Positions 1 to 7,964 of a stretch of 24,294 nucleotides of DNA are shown one piece after another; positions within the stretch are counted from its first letter, which is position 1; each line of letters begins with the position of its first letter. The position numbers were made by a program, and so were the translations under genes. The notes beneath the pieces were generated by a model. The model did not search any database, was not told the origin of the DNA, and saw only the letters and a program-made list of their open reading frames with translations. Location of the stretch: contig DATCGA010000066.1 in NCBI GenBank assembly GCA_036509215.1, positions 1 to 24,294 on the forward strand, written 5' to 3'. This DNA is from Trebonia sp036509215. GTDB lineage: Bacteria > Actinomycetota > Actinomycetes > Streptosporangiales > Streptosporangiaceae.

Positions 1-123
1 GCCGGGCACGTGGCGGCGCTGGTCCGGCCCGATCACTACCTGTTCGGCGGGGTCGCGTCGATTGCCGACCTGCCGGATCTGGTCGACGACCTGCGCCGTC
101 AGCTGACGGGCGATCCGTCATGA
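1..123 (+). CDS. C-terminal tail of a probable FAD-dependent aromatic hydroxylase (partial)
   Basis: The window opens inside a gene whose last 40 codons are visible, ending in TGA at 121-123. The residues include LVRPDHYLFGGV followed by a short amphipathic tail (LPDLVDDLRRQL). This resembles the end of the C-terminal thioredoxin-like domain of MhpA/PheA-type flavoprotein monooxygenases, which commonly finish with a 'VRPD-x-Y' strand and a final helix. The same pattern, VRPDQHIAWR, occurs near the end of the hydroxylase at 13847-15478 in this window. The stop overlaps the start of the next gene (ATGA), so the two are probably co-transcribed and translationally coupled. With no catalytic part in view the identification is an inference from the tail only. 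Confidence 0.55.
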   Translation, partial: AGHVAALVRPDHYLFGGVASIADLPDLVDDLRRQLTGDPS

Positions 124-2168
124 CAGCTGCCGGCACCGGCAAGGCAACCGGCACAGGCACAAGCACTAATGCCGGCGCCGACGCCGTGCCGCCGGTCTGG
201 CGCCCCGACCCCGCCATCGCGGCCGACTCGGCGATCACCGCGTTCGGCCGGTTCGTGACCGGCCGCACCGGGGTCGAATTCGGCGAGTACCTCGACCTGT
301 GGCGGTGGTCGGTCGATCAGCTCGAGGAGTTCTGGGTCGCGGTCTGGGACTTCTTCGCCGTCGTGGCGGACGGCAGCCACCAGGTGGCGCTCGACCCGTC
401 CGCAGCCGCCATGCCCGGCGCGCGGTGGTTCCCCGGCACCCGGCTCAACTACGCCGAGCACGCGCTCCGCCGCAGGCCCGGCGACGATGACATCGTGGCG
501 GTCACCACCGTCAGCGAGGACGGGACCACCAGCCAGACCACCTGGGCGCAGCTGCGGGCCCAGGTCGCCGCGCTGGCCCAGTGGCTCCGCGACGCCGGCG
601 TCGGGCGCGGCGACCGGGTGGTCGGCTACCTCCCCGACACCACGCCGACCCTGATCGCGTTCCTCGCCGCCGCCAGCGTCGGCGCAATCTGGTCGGCCTG
701 CGCCCAGGACTACGGCGCCGACGGCGCCGCCGCCCGGTTCGCCCAGCTCGAGCCGGTGGTGCTGTTCGCCGCCGACGGCTACCCGTGGAACGGCCGGGTG
801 CACGACCGCCGCGACGAGGTGGCGGCGCTGCAGCGGGCGCTGCCCACGCTGCGGGCCACCGTCCACATCAGCAACGTCGGCCTGCCAGGCGATGCCGCCC
901 ACACTGACGGTCAGGACGTGACCTGGGAGGCGGCAACCGCCCAGCCGGCCGCGCTCCGCTTCGACCGGGTCGACTTCGACGCGCCGCTGTGGATGCTGTT
1001 CTCGTCCGGCACCACCGGCCTGCCCAAGGGCATCGTGCACGGTCACGGCGGCGTCCTGCTCGAGCACTTCAAGCTCCTCGGCCTGCACCTCGACGCCGGC
1101 CCCGACAGCGCGGTGTTCTGGTACACCACGACCAACTGGATCATGTGGAACATCGTCGCGTCCGGCCTGCTCGTCGGCGCGCCGATCGTGCTCTACGACG
1201 GCAGCCCCGGCTACCCGGACACGGCCCGCCTGTGGCAGATCGCCGCCGACCAGCGGGTCACCGTGCTCGGGGTGAGTCCCGGCTATCTGCTCGCCTGCGC
1301 GAAGGCAGATCTGCGCCCCGGTCGCGATCTCGACCTCGGCCGGCTTCGCACCCTCGGCTCCACCGGCTCCCCGCTCACCGCCCCGTCCTACCACTGGGTG
1401 CGGGACGCGGTCGGCCCCGGCGTCCAGGTCGCCTCGTCGAGCGGCGGCACCGACGTGGCCAGCGGGTTCGCCGGCAGCGCCCCGACCACTGACGTCTGGG
1501 CGGGCGAGATCTCCGCCCCCAACCTCGGCGTCGCGCTGGCGGCCTGGGACGACGCCGGACAGCCGCTCACCGGCCAGGTCGGCGAGCTCGTCGTCACCAG
1601 GCCGATGCCGTCGATGCCGCTGCGCTTCTGGAACGACCCCGACGGCGCCCGCTACCGCGACGCCTACTTCTCCACCTTCCCCGGCGTCTGGCGGCACGGC
1701 GACTGGATGGAGGTGACCGAGCGCGGCAGCGTGATCGTGTCGGGCCGGTCGGACTCCACCCTCAACCGCAACGGCGTCCGGCTCGGCAGCGCCGACATCT
1801 ACGCCGTGGTCGACAAGCTCCCGCAACTGGCCGAGTCGCTGGTGATCGGGGCCGAGCTCGGCGACGGCGGGTACTGGCTGGCGCTGTTCGTCGTCCTCGC
1901 CCCCGGCACCGCCCTCGACGACGAGCTGAAGCAGGCGATCAAGAGCGCCATCGCCGCGCAGGCCTCGCCCCGGCACGTGCCCGACGACATCATCGCGGTC
2001 ACCGCCGTCCCGCACACCCGCACCGGGAAGAAGCTCGAGGTGCCGGTCAAGCGGATCATCCAGGGCCATCCGCTGGACCATGTCGTCGCCCGCGACGCCG
2101 TCGACGACTACGACGCGCTCATCCAGTTCACCGCCTACACCAGGCGCCGCGACGGGTCGCCGTCATGA
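120..2168 (+). CDS. aacS: Acetoacetyl-CoA synthetase (acetoacetate-CoA ligase)
   Basis: A 682-aa cytoplasmic member of the ANL adenylating superfamily. It would activate acetoacetate with ATP and CoA to acetoacetyl-CoA and AMP. The N-terminal segment (about residues 30-90, with EYLDLWRWSVD and FW followed by 'WFPGTRLNYAEH' at about 100) is the acetyl-/acetoacetyl-CoA synthetase N-terminal domain. The nucleotide loop FSSGTTGLPKGIVH starts near residue 294. The YxDxxx-type core carries WRHGDW and GRSDSTLNRNGVRLG, and the catalytic lysine is in TGKKLEVP at about residue 637. The length is close to the family norm of 650-660, plus a short Ala/Thr-rich N-terminus. The start is fixed by the ATGA overlap with the preceding hydroxylase tail, and the stop overlaps the following amidohydrolase by ATGA. 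The context suggests it channels the acetoacetate or keto-acid end product of a ring or side-chain degradation pathway into central metabolism. Confidence 0.93.
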   Translation: MTAAGTGKATGTGTSTNAGADAVPPVWRPDPAIAADSAITAFGRFVTGRTGVEFGEYLDLWRWSVDQLEEFWVAVWDFFAVVADGSHQVALDPSAAAMPGARWFPGTRLNYAEHALRRRPGDDDIVAVTTVSEDGTTSQTTWAQLRAQVAALAQWLRDAGVGRGDRVVGYLPDTTPTLIAFLAAASVGAIWSACAQDYGADGAAARFAQLEPVVLFAADGYPWNGRVHDRRDEVAALQRALPTLRATVHISNVGLPGDAAHTDGQDVTWEAATAQPAALRFDRVDFDAPLWMLFSSGTTGLPKGIVHGHGGVLLEHFKLLGLHLDAGPDSAVFWYTTTNWIMWNIVASGLLVGAPIVLYDGSPGYPDTARLWQIAADQRVTVLGVSPGYLLACAKADLRPGRDLDLGRLRTLGSTGSPLTAPSYHWVRDAVGPGVQVASSSGGTDVASGFAGSAPTTDVWAGEISAPNLGVALAAWDDAGQPLTGQVGELVVTRPMPSMPLRFWNDPDGARYRDAYFSTFPGVWRHGDWMEVTERGSVIVSGRSDSTLNRNGVRLGSADIYAVVDKLPQLAESLVIGAELGDGGYWLALFVVLAPGTALDDELKQAIKSAIAAQASPRHVPDDIIAVTAVPHTRTGKKLEVPVKRIIQGHPLDHVVARDAVDDYDALIQFTAYTRRRDGSPS

Positions 2169-3619
2169 CGGCGTCCACCCCGCACGGCCGCCCGCTCGTG
2201 CTGCGGAACGTGACCATCGTCGACACCCGCGACGGCGCGCTGGCCCCTGGCGTCGACGTTGGCATCGCCGACGGGTTGATCCGCGAGATCACGACAACCG
2301 AGCGCGACGCCGCAACGGCGGCACCCGCGACGGATGCCGAGGTCGTCGACGGATCGGGCAGGTACCTGATCCCCGGCTTCCTCGACATGCACGCGCACCC
2401 GCTCAACGAGTCCCGCCCGGCCGGCGGCCTCGAGCTGATGCTGGCCAACGGCATCACCGGCTTTCGCCAGATGGCCGGATCCCCGCAGCTGCTCCGCGAA
2501 CGCGAGGCTGGGACGCTGCCGCTGCCGGCCGACTCGCCCGGCCTGGTGGCGCTGCCCGGCGCGCTGCTGACGCCGCTTAACGCCGGCACGATCCCGGACG
2601 CCGTCGCCGCCGTCCGCGAGCAGGCCGCCGCGGGCGCCGACTTCATCAAGATCGCGCTGATCACCCCCGATGTCTTCTTCCCGGCGGTGGCCGAGGCGCG
2701 GAAGCTGGGCATCCCGGTGGCCGGGCACCTGCCGGCCGGGATCGACGTGTCCCGGGCGTCTCGGGCCGGCATCCGGGCAATCGAGCACCTCGGACCCGGC
2801 CTCACGATCATCGCCGGCTGCTCCACCGACGAGGTGTCGCTGGCCGAGGCGATCGCCGGGCTGCCCGGGCTCCGGCTGCCCCGCGTCAAGCTCCCGTTCA
2901 TGGATCGCATCCTGATGCGGGTGCTTCGCAAGGTGGTGATCAACCCGGTCAACCGCTCGACCCCGGCCGAGATCGAGATCCTGCAGCGGGCGGTGGACAC
3001 GTTCAGCGAGGAGCGGGCAGCCGAGCTCGCCGAGCAGTTCGCCGAGGACGGCACCTGGCAGGTGCCCACGCTGATCCGGCTGCGCACCCAGTACCAGTGC
3101 GACGCCCCCGAGTTCAGCGCCGACCCCGACCTGCAGTACATGGCCGAGTCGACGACCAAGACCTGGCAGGCCGCGGCCGGCACGTTCGTGAGTAGGTTCC
3201 CGCCGCCGTCGCGGGCGACCTTCCGCGCCGCCTATGACGTGCTGCTGCGGATGACCAAGATCTTCAGCGACGGCGGGGTGAGCATGCTGGCGGGCAGCGA
3301 CGCCGTCGGCGCCGCCTGGGAGGTGCCGGGGCCGTCACTGCACCGCGAGTTCGACGAGCTGGCCCGGGCCGGCCTGCCCGCGCTCCGCATCCTGCAGATG
3401 ACCACCCGGGACGCGGCCGAGTTCCTCGGCACCACCGACACCATGGGCGCCGTCGACGTCGGCAAGAACGCCGACCTGGTGCTGCTGAGCGCCAACCCGG
3501 CCGACGACGCGGCCGCCCTGCACCAGCTCTCCGCCGTGATCCGCGACGGCCGCCATTACTCGACGGCCGACCTGGTCGGCCTCAAGGACCGGGTCCGGTC
3601 CGGCCATCCCGCCACCTGA
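2165..3619 (+). CDS. Metal-dependent amidohydrolase family protein
   Basis: A 484-aa amidohydrolase-superfamily protein of the imidazolonepropionase/prolidase-like type. The N-terminal beta-sandwich strand (LVLRNVTIVDTRDG) leads to the metal motif GFLDMHAHP with H76 and H78. Further candidate ligands are K162 in DFIKIAL (position of the bridging, often carboxylated, lysine), H188 in VAGHLPAG, H208 in IEHLG and D379 in LAGSDAVG. The C-terminus has the closing sandwich strand VDVGKNADLVLL. This is the full ligand set of a binuclear enzyme that hydrolyses a cyclic amide, lactone or similar bond; the substrate cannot be read from sequence. No signal peptide is evident. It overlaps the aacS stop by ATGA, so it belongs to the same operon and may act on an intermediate feeding the CoA ligase. 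That pathway role is an inference from position. Confidence 0.85.
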   Translation: MTASTPHGRPLVLRNVTIVDTRDGALAPGVDVGIADGLIREITTTERDAATAAPATDAEVVDGSGRYLIPGFLDMHAHPLNESRPAGGLELMLANGITGFRQMAGSPQLLREREAGTLPLPADSPGLVALPGALLTPLNAGTIPDAVAAVREQAAAGADFIKIALITPDVFFPAVAEARKLGIPVAGHLPAGIDVSRASRAGIRAIEHLGPGLTIIAGCSTDEVSLAEAIAGLPGLRLPRVKLPFMDRILMRVLRKVVINPVNRSTPAEIEILQRAVDTFSEERAAELAEQFAEDGTWQVPTLIRLRTQYQCDAPEFSADPDLQYMAESTTKTWQAAAGTFVSRFPPPSRATFRAAYDVLLRMTKIFSDGGVSMLAGSDAVGAAWEVPGPSLHREFDELARAGLPALRILQMTTRDAAEFLGTTDTMGAVDVGKNADLVLLSANPADDAAALHQLSAVIRDGRHYSTADLVGLKDRVRSGHPAT

Positions 3620-3650
3620 CCCCCCGAAAAGCAGGAAATTCAAAATCGTT

Positions 3651-3664
3651 GGTCCGAACGGACC
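3651..3664. terminator. Short perfect palindrome between convergent genes (weak bidirectional terminator candidate)
   Basis: GGTCCGAACGGACC is a perfect 14-bp palindrome that could fold as a 5-bp stem with a GAAC tetraloop. It lies in the 54-bp gap between the stop of the amidohydrolase (+) and the stop of the quinone oxidoreductase (-). No T-tract follows on either strand, so a terminator role is inferred mainly from its location. Confidence 0.4.
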
Positions 3665-3673
3665 CTGGATGAC

Positions 3674-4672
3674 TCAGGTCAGCAAGGCCAGCTTGCCCAC
3701 GGTGGCCCGCGCTTCCAGTTCCGCGAGCGCCTTCGGCCCGTCCGCGAGGTCGTAGCCGCATGGCCGGCCTGGGGTGAGCACCCCGGCCCCCATCAGCGCG
3801 AACAGCTCGCCCATGACCTCGCCGAAGATCTGCGGTGCGGACTGGATCAGCACGCCGATGTTCAGCCCGATGAGGTGGACCTGGTGCTTGTAGACGAGCT
3901 CCCCGTTGGTGATCGCGGCCTCCCCGCCGACCGAGCCGGTGACGACGACCCGGCCGGTGACCCGCTTGGCGGCGGCCAGGCTGGCCTCGAAGGTGGCGCC
4001 GCCGACCGACTCGATCACCAGGTCGACGCCGCCCCCGCCGGTCAGCCGCAGCACCTCGGCCGCGAGGTCGGGGCGGCGCGAGTCGAGGATGTGATCGGCG
4101 CCAAGCGCCCGCAGCGTCTCGTGCTTGCCGGGGGAGGCGGTGGCGATCACCGTTGCCCCGTAGTGCCTGGCCAGCGTGACCGCGACCTGGCCGGTTCCGC
4201 CCGCCGCGGCGTGGATGAGCACGGTCTGGCCGGCCGCGAGCTGCCCGAGCGGCCGGAGCGCGGCCAGCGCCGTCGGCCAGTTCACGACCAGGCCCAGGGC
4301 CTGCTCGTCGGCCCAGCCCGGCGGGACCGGCACCGCGGCCGCGGCGGGCAGCGCCAGGTACTCGGCGAAGGCGCCGCCGCGCATGTTGACCCCGATGACG
4401 TGGACGCCGGGGGCCAGGCCGGCCACTCGCTCGCCGACGGCGACGATCTCGCCCGCCGCCTCGAAGCCGGCCAGGTAGGGAGGCTGCGGTCCGCCGGGGA
4501 GGACGCCGCGTGCCATCGAGATGTCGAGGAAGTTGACGCCGGCGGCGGTGACGCGGATCAGCACCTCATCAGGACCGGGCGTCGGCACCGGCGCGTCGGT
4601 GATCAGGCGGAGGTCCTGCGGGCCGTTCAGCGACGTCTGCTGGAGGGCGCGCATGGTGGCGGGCATGCTCAT
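3674..4672 (-). CDS. Zinc-free NADPH:quinone oxidoreductase / MDR-family alcohol dehydrogenase
   Basis: A 332-aa medium-chain dehydrogenase/reductase. The GroES-like N-terminal domain contains VLIRVTAAGVNFLDISMARG and GFEAAGEIVAVGERV. The nucleotide-binding Rossmann domain has HAAAGGTGQVAVTLAR, the AAAGGVG-type fingerprint of NADPH:quinone oxidoreductases, and GADHILDSR. Structural and catalytic zinc-binding cysteines of true alcohol dehydrogenases are absent. It is expected to reduce quinones or activated alkenes in the cytoplasm with NADPH. The open frame extends upstream to 4864, but the start at 4672 is preferred: AGAAGGAAG lies 9 nt upstream, and the family-typical beginning follows (MRALQQTSLNGPQDL). 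It diverges from a TetR regulator, the usual arrangement for a stress- or xenobiotic-induced reductase under its own repressor. Confidence 0.9.
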   Translation of the reverse strand: MSMPATMRALQQTSLNGPQDLRLITDAPVPTPGPDEVLIRVTAAGVNFLDISMARGVLPGGPQPPYLAGFEAAGEIVAVGERVAGLAPGVHVIGVNMRGGAFAEYLALPAAAAVPVPPGWADEQALGLVVNWPTALAALRPLGQLAAGQTVLIHAAAGGTGQVAVTLARHYGATVIATASPGKHETLRALGADHILDSRRPDLAAEVLRLTGGGGVDLVIESVGGATFEASLAAAKRVTGRVVVTGSVGGEAAITNGELVYKHQVHLIGLNIGVLIQSAPQIFGEVMGELFALMGAGVLTPGRPCGYDLADGPKALAELEARATVGKLALLT

Positions 4673-4811
4673 CGGAACCGACTTCCTTCTCAGGCTGGTT
4701 TTGTTCGAATCTCGGATAATATTTATCGAACGACCAAAAAATAGTGGCACGCCGGCTCGACCGGTGTCAAGGTAAAGTTGATCGAACGGCAAAGAAAGGC
4801 ACGGGCGTCCG
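4673..4811. promoter_or_regulatory. Divergent promoter/operator region between the quinone oxidoreductase and TetR genes
   Basis: This 139-bp gap is much richer in A and T than its surroundings. GTTCGA at 4703-4708 faces TCGAAC at 4726-4731, and a further TCGAAC lies at 4782-4787 inside GTTGATCGAACGG close to the TetR start. The repeated ATCGAACG half-sites are good candidates for TetR binding that would shut both divergent promoters. On the minus strand a TTGACA (4765-4770) is a possible -35 for the reductase, but no well-spaced -10 could be fixed. On the plus strand GGTAAAGTT near 4771-4779 is a possible -10 for the regulator. The repeats are seen; the regulatory role is inferred. Confidence 0.6.
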
Positions 4812-5430
4812 ATGGCTACTCGCGGCAGGCCGCGCGCGTTCGACCCGGACGCGGCGCTGCGCAAGGCGCTGGACGTGTTCTGGGAGCGCGGCTACGAGGG
4901 AACCTCGATCAATGACCTGGTCGAGGCGATGGGAATCGCGTCGGCCAGCATCTACGCCGCCTTCGGGAGCAAGGCCGAGCTGTTCCGCCGCACGATGGCC
5001 CTGTACGCGGCGACCCGCGGCGAGCCGCCGAGGAGAGCGCTGCGGGAGCAGCCGACGGCCCGCGGCGCGATCGAGGCCATGCTCGGCGCCACCGCCGACG
5101 AGATCACCCGCCCGGACGACCCGCACTACTGCATGCTCATCCTCGCCGCGCCCACCGGCGCGGTGGAGAACCACGAGGTCCGCGAGTTCCTGGCCGGAGG
5201 GCGTCGCGCCATGCGGGCCGAGATCAGGGAGCGGCTCGTTCGCGGCACCACCGACGGCGACCTCACCGCGTCGCCCGCCAGCCTGGACGCCATCGCCCGC
5301 TACTACACGACCGTCGTGCAGGGGCTGTCGATCCAGGCCCGCGACGGCGCCAGCCGGGCCGAGCTGGACACGGTCATCAGTTGCGCGATGGCCGCCTGGG
5401 ACGCGCTCGCGGCCCGGCCGGCCGGGTTAG
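4812..5430 (+). CDS. TetR/AcrR-family transcriptional regulator (no in-frame stop at the expected end)
   Basis: About 205 residues form a complete TetR-type repressor. Residues 1-60 hold the DNA-binding domain, with RGRPRAFDPDAALRKALDVF, the helix-turn-helix TSINDLVEAMGIASASIYAAF and the conserved follow-on GSKAELF. An all-helical ligand domain ends with AAWDALAARPAG. The protein should end here, but the frame reads TTA (Leu) at 5427-5429 and stays open to 7136, antisense through the whole body of the GH59 gene. A TAG sits at 5428-5430 in the next frame, so a single-base slip in the last codons (a GC-only stretch, 5408-5426) would restore a normal end. The end given here is that presumed stop. 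It probably represses the divergent quinone oxidoreductase. The start ATG has AAAGAAAGG about 12 nt upstream, a weak site. Confidence 0.85.
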
Positions 5431-7814
5431 GGCACGCTCCACTGCTGGTTCGAGCCGCCGTTGCAGGTCCACAGGTCCAGCTGGGCGCCCTCGGTCGTGT
5501 TGAACGCGGGATCGTCGAGGCAGGCGCCCGAGGCCGGGTTGACCAGCTCGCCGTTGACCGCGATCCACTGCTGGTTGGCGCCGCCGTTGCACGTCCACTC
5601 CTCGATCAGGGTGCCGTTGGCGTCGCCGGCGCCGGTGATGTCGAGGCACTGGCCGTTGATCCCGATCGTCCCGTTGCTCTCCATCGTCCACTGCTGCGAC
5701 GTCGCGCTGTCGTTGCAGTCCCACATCTGCACCTTGGTGCCGGGAGTGCTCGAGCCGGCGTTGGCGTCCACGCACTCGGCGGCGTCGTCGCCGGCGATGA
5801 CCTCGCCGGTCGGCGTGGCCGAGCCGACCAGGGTGGTCGACAGGTCGCTGAACTGGTCGGTCTGGTAGCCGGAGGTGCCGAGCCCGATCATGCCGGAGGC
5901 GTAGGCCGAGTCGGTGACCGTGCCGACCGTGGTGCCGTTGATCGCGGCGCTGATCGTGTGGCCGTTGAAGGTCAGCGACAGCTGCTGCCAGCTGTCGAGG
6001 CCGGGCGCGGTCACGGTGCCGCTGGCCAGGGTCGTCAGCGTGCCGCTGGTGGAGTTGCGCACGATCGACCAGGTCCCGGTATTGCTGAGCTGCAGGTAGT
6101 AGTCGTTGATGGCGGCCGGGTCGAACGCAGCCATCGTGCCGACCCGGCCGAGCAGCTGCACCGCGCCCGCCTGCTGGATCATCGCGTCGGCCGAGACCGT
6201 GTAGTTCGCCCAGCTCAGGTTCCCGCCGATGGTGTAGGGGTTGGCGTTGTCGTCCCATTCGACCGGCTCGGACGCCGCCTGCTGCTGGAGGCAGTCGCCC
6301 GACCGGCCCGCAGCGCACGGCTCGATCTCGAAGGCACCCTGCATCTGCGACAGGTAGCGCGGCTGCTGGCCGACGGCGTCGGCGGCGAACGTGTCGGAGT
6401 AGGGCAGCGGCAGCGTGGTCTGGGCCGGGCTGGTCGCGGCGCCCTTGCCCTGCCCGGTGGTAGTGGTCAGCGTGTACACGTAGCCCGGCTGCACGGTGAG
6501 GGAGTAGGCGCCGTTCACCGGGGTGATGCTGGCCTGCTGCACAAAGGTGTTGGCTGCGGTCGGCGCGTTGACGTCGGAGGACCAGACGTGCACGGTCCCG
6601 GTCGACAGCCCGCCCGACACGTTGACGTTGACCGTCTGCGCGGCGGTCGCGGTCGTGGTCTCGATGACGGTGGAGTAGTCGGTGCCGTCGGTGGACTTGA
6701 GCGTGACGTAGCTGCCGTTGGACTCGGCGCCGCCCAGGTAGCCGGAGCCCGAGTTGAGGAACTGCCAGCCCGGCTGGGTGAACTGGGTGACCTGGGCGGT
6801 CGCCCACAGGCTCTCGCCGGCGCTGTAGGCGCCCGACCAGGGCTGGTTGGCGAGCATCAGCCCGTCGTCGTCGTAGGGCAGGTCCGGGTAGATCGAGGCG
6901 ATCAGCGGCCAGTTGATGTACCCGGTCAGCTTCGCGTCGGTGTAGCCGCGGACGATGGACCGGATGAGCGCGCCCGCGCCCCCGTTGAGGTCCTGCGACC
7001 CGTTCTCGCTGGCCCAGAGCGGCTTGCCGGTGCCCTCGGCGGTGGAATTGGCCGGGCAGGTGTCGGCGCTGCCGCCGTCGCCGCCGGTGCAGGGGTAGTG
7101 CACGCCGATGATCGAGACCGCGTTGGCGAAGGTTGAGTTGCCGGCGATGTCGGTCGCGATCGACCAGTCGCTGTCGGCCCCCACGATCTGCACGGCCGAG
7201 TAGCCGTCGGCGTTCAGCGTGGACCGCAACTGCTCGTACCAGGCGATGTTGTAGCCGCGTTCGTTCCAGCCGCCGAGGTAGTTGATCGTCAGGCCGTGCG
7301 AGGTCGCGCAGTTCAGCCAGCTGACCAGGTAGTTGATCGTGGCGGTGGTCCAGAAGCTGCCGACCCAGCCGGGCGCGCCCCAGGCCAGCCCGTAGAGCTT
7401 GATGTTCGGGTTGAGCGCCTTGGCCTGCTCCATCAGCCACCATTCGTAGCCGCTGGAGCAGTTGATGGCGCCCGACGTGTGCTCGACGCTGGACTCCGAG
7501 CCGTCGGTCGAGTTCGTGTCTCCGCCGATCTCCACCTTGAGGATCTGCAGGTCCGCGCCGTAGTCGGGCTTGAACAGGTAGTCCAGGATCTGCTGCTGCT
7601 GCGCGGCCGGATAGTCGGTCAGCAGCCGCGAGTTGCCGCCGCCGCCGCTGATCGCGCCGATGCCGCCGAACGTCAGGCCCGCGCTGCTGCCGTTGGCGCT
7701 GATCGTGGTGGTAGTGGCGGCGTGCGCCTGCGGCACGGCGGCGACCGCGCACGCCAGCACCAGGCAGACGGCGGCGAACACGTACCCGGTGACTCGGCGC
7801 GCGGCAGTGAGCAT
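5427..7814 (-). CDS. Secreted GH59 galactocerebrosidase-like beta-galactosidase with C-terminal CBM13 (ricin-type) lectin domain
   Basis: A 795-aa exported glycoside hydrolase. Residues 1-32 form a Sec signal peptide (RR, hydrophobic core, AHA before ATTTT). Residues about 40-345 are a GH59 TIM barrel: GGIGAISGGGGNSRLL, ILDYLFKPDYGADLQILKVE, GGWNERGYN with acid/base E185, and LWASENGS with nucleophile E270. Then come the family stretches PYDDDGLML, PWSGAYSAGESLW and TQFTQPGWQFL. A beta-sandwich (about 345-460) and a galactocerebrosidase-type lectin domain (about 490-660: NLSWANYTVSADAMI, LLGRVGTMA, WQQLSLTFNGH) follow, matching the domain order of mammalian GALC. Residues about 670-795 add a ricin-type beta-trefoil with three QxW repeats (SQQWT, NQQWI, NQQWS). 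It likely cleaves terminal beta-galactose from glycolipids or galactans outside the cell. The start is supported by AGAGGAGAA 5 nt upstream. Its stop shares TTAG with the convergent TetR gene. Confidence 0.93.
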   Translation of the reverse strand: MLTAARRVTGYVFAAVCLVLACAVAAVPQAHAATTTTISANGSSAGLTFGGIGAISGGGGNSRLLTDYPAAQQQQILDYLFKPDYGADLQILKVEIGGDTNSTDGSESSVEHTSGAINCSSGYEWWLMEQAKALNPNIKLYGLAWGAPGWVGSFWTTATINYLVSWLNCATSHGLTINYLGGWNERGYNIAWYEQLRSTLNADGYSAVQIVGADSDWSIATDIAGNSTFANAVSIIGVHYPCTGGDGGSADTCPANSTAEGTGKPLWASENGSQDLNGGAGALIRSIVRGYTDAKLTGYINWPLIASIYPDLPYDDDGLMLANQPWSGAYSAGESLWATAQVTQFTQPGWQFLNSGSGYLGGAESNGSYVTLKSTDGTDYSTVIETTTATAAQTVNVNVSGGLSTGTVHVWSSDVNAPTAANTFVQQASITPVNGAYSLTVQPGYVYTLTTTTGQGKGAATSPAQTTLPLPYSDTFAADAVGQQPRYLSQMQGAFEIEPCAAGRSGDCLQQQAASEPVEWDDNANPYTIGGNLSWANYTVSADAMIQQAGAVQLLGRVGTMAAFDPAAINDYYLQLSNTGTWSIVRNSTSGTLTTLASGTVTAPGLDSWQQLSLTFNGHTISAAINGTTVGTVTDSAYASGMIGLGTSGYQTDQFSDLSTTLVGSATPTGEVIAGDDAAECVDANAGSSTPGTKVQMWDCNDSATSQQWTMESNGTIGINGQCLDITGAGDANGTLIEEWTCNGGANQQWIAVNGELVNPASGACLDDPAFNTTEGAQLDLWTCNGGSNQQWSVP

Positions 7815-7867
7815 CGCTGTTCTCCTCTGTTATCTGGTGCGCGACATATCGCCAACACCGAACAGAA

Positions 7868-7887
7868 AATGTGTTACCGATCACATT
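7868..7887. promoter_or_regulatory. LacI-family operator-like palindrome in front of the GH59 gene
   Basis: The 20-bp site has arms AATGTG and CACATT, and its core TGTTACCGATCACA fits the LacI-family consensus TGTNANCGNTNACA at every fixed position. It begins 53 bp upstream of the GH59 start codon, where a repressor would block the promoter. No LacI-family gene is present in the window, so the regulator is presumably encoded elsewhere. Sugar-responsive control of a secreted galactosidase is the expected biology, inferred from the motif. Confidence 0.7.
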
Positions 7888-7964
7888 GATGCACAGAGGA
7901 ACATGACGGTCAATACCACGCCGCCCGTTTACCACCGCCGACGCGGATTACCTCGCCGGCTTAA

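Noticed and set aside
99..2081. Long open frame on the minus strand opposite the acetoacetyl-CoA synthetase gene
   Set aside because: Translation is low-complexity Gly/Ala/Arg/Val/Asp sequence with no family motifs, as expected for the antisense of a high-GC gene. The plus-strand gene has every catalytic motif.
3875..4744. Plus-strand open frame opposite the quinone oxidoreductase
   Set aside because: Asp/Gly/Arg/Val-rich antisense translation without motifs. The minus-strand MDR enzyme is unambiguous.
5431..7136. C-terminal extension of the TetR protein as a genuine domain
   Set aside because: It is the exact antisense of the GH59 coding sequence and is repetitive Val/Gly/Asp/Arg sequence. 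A missing or shifted stop is more likely.
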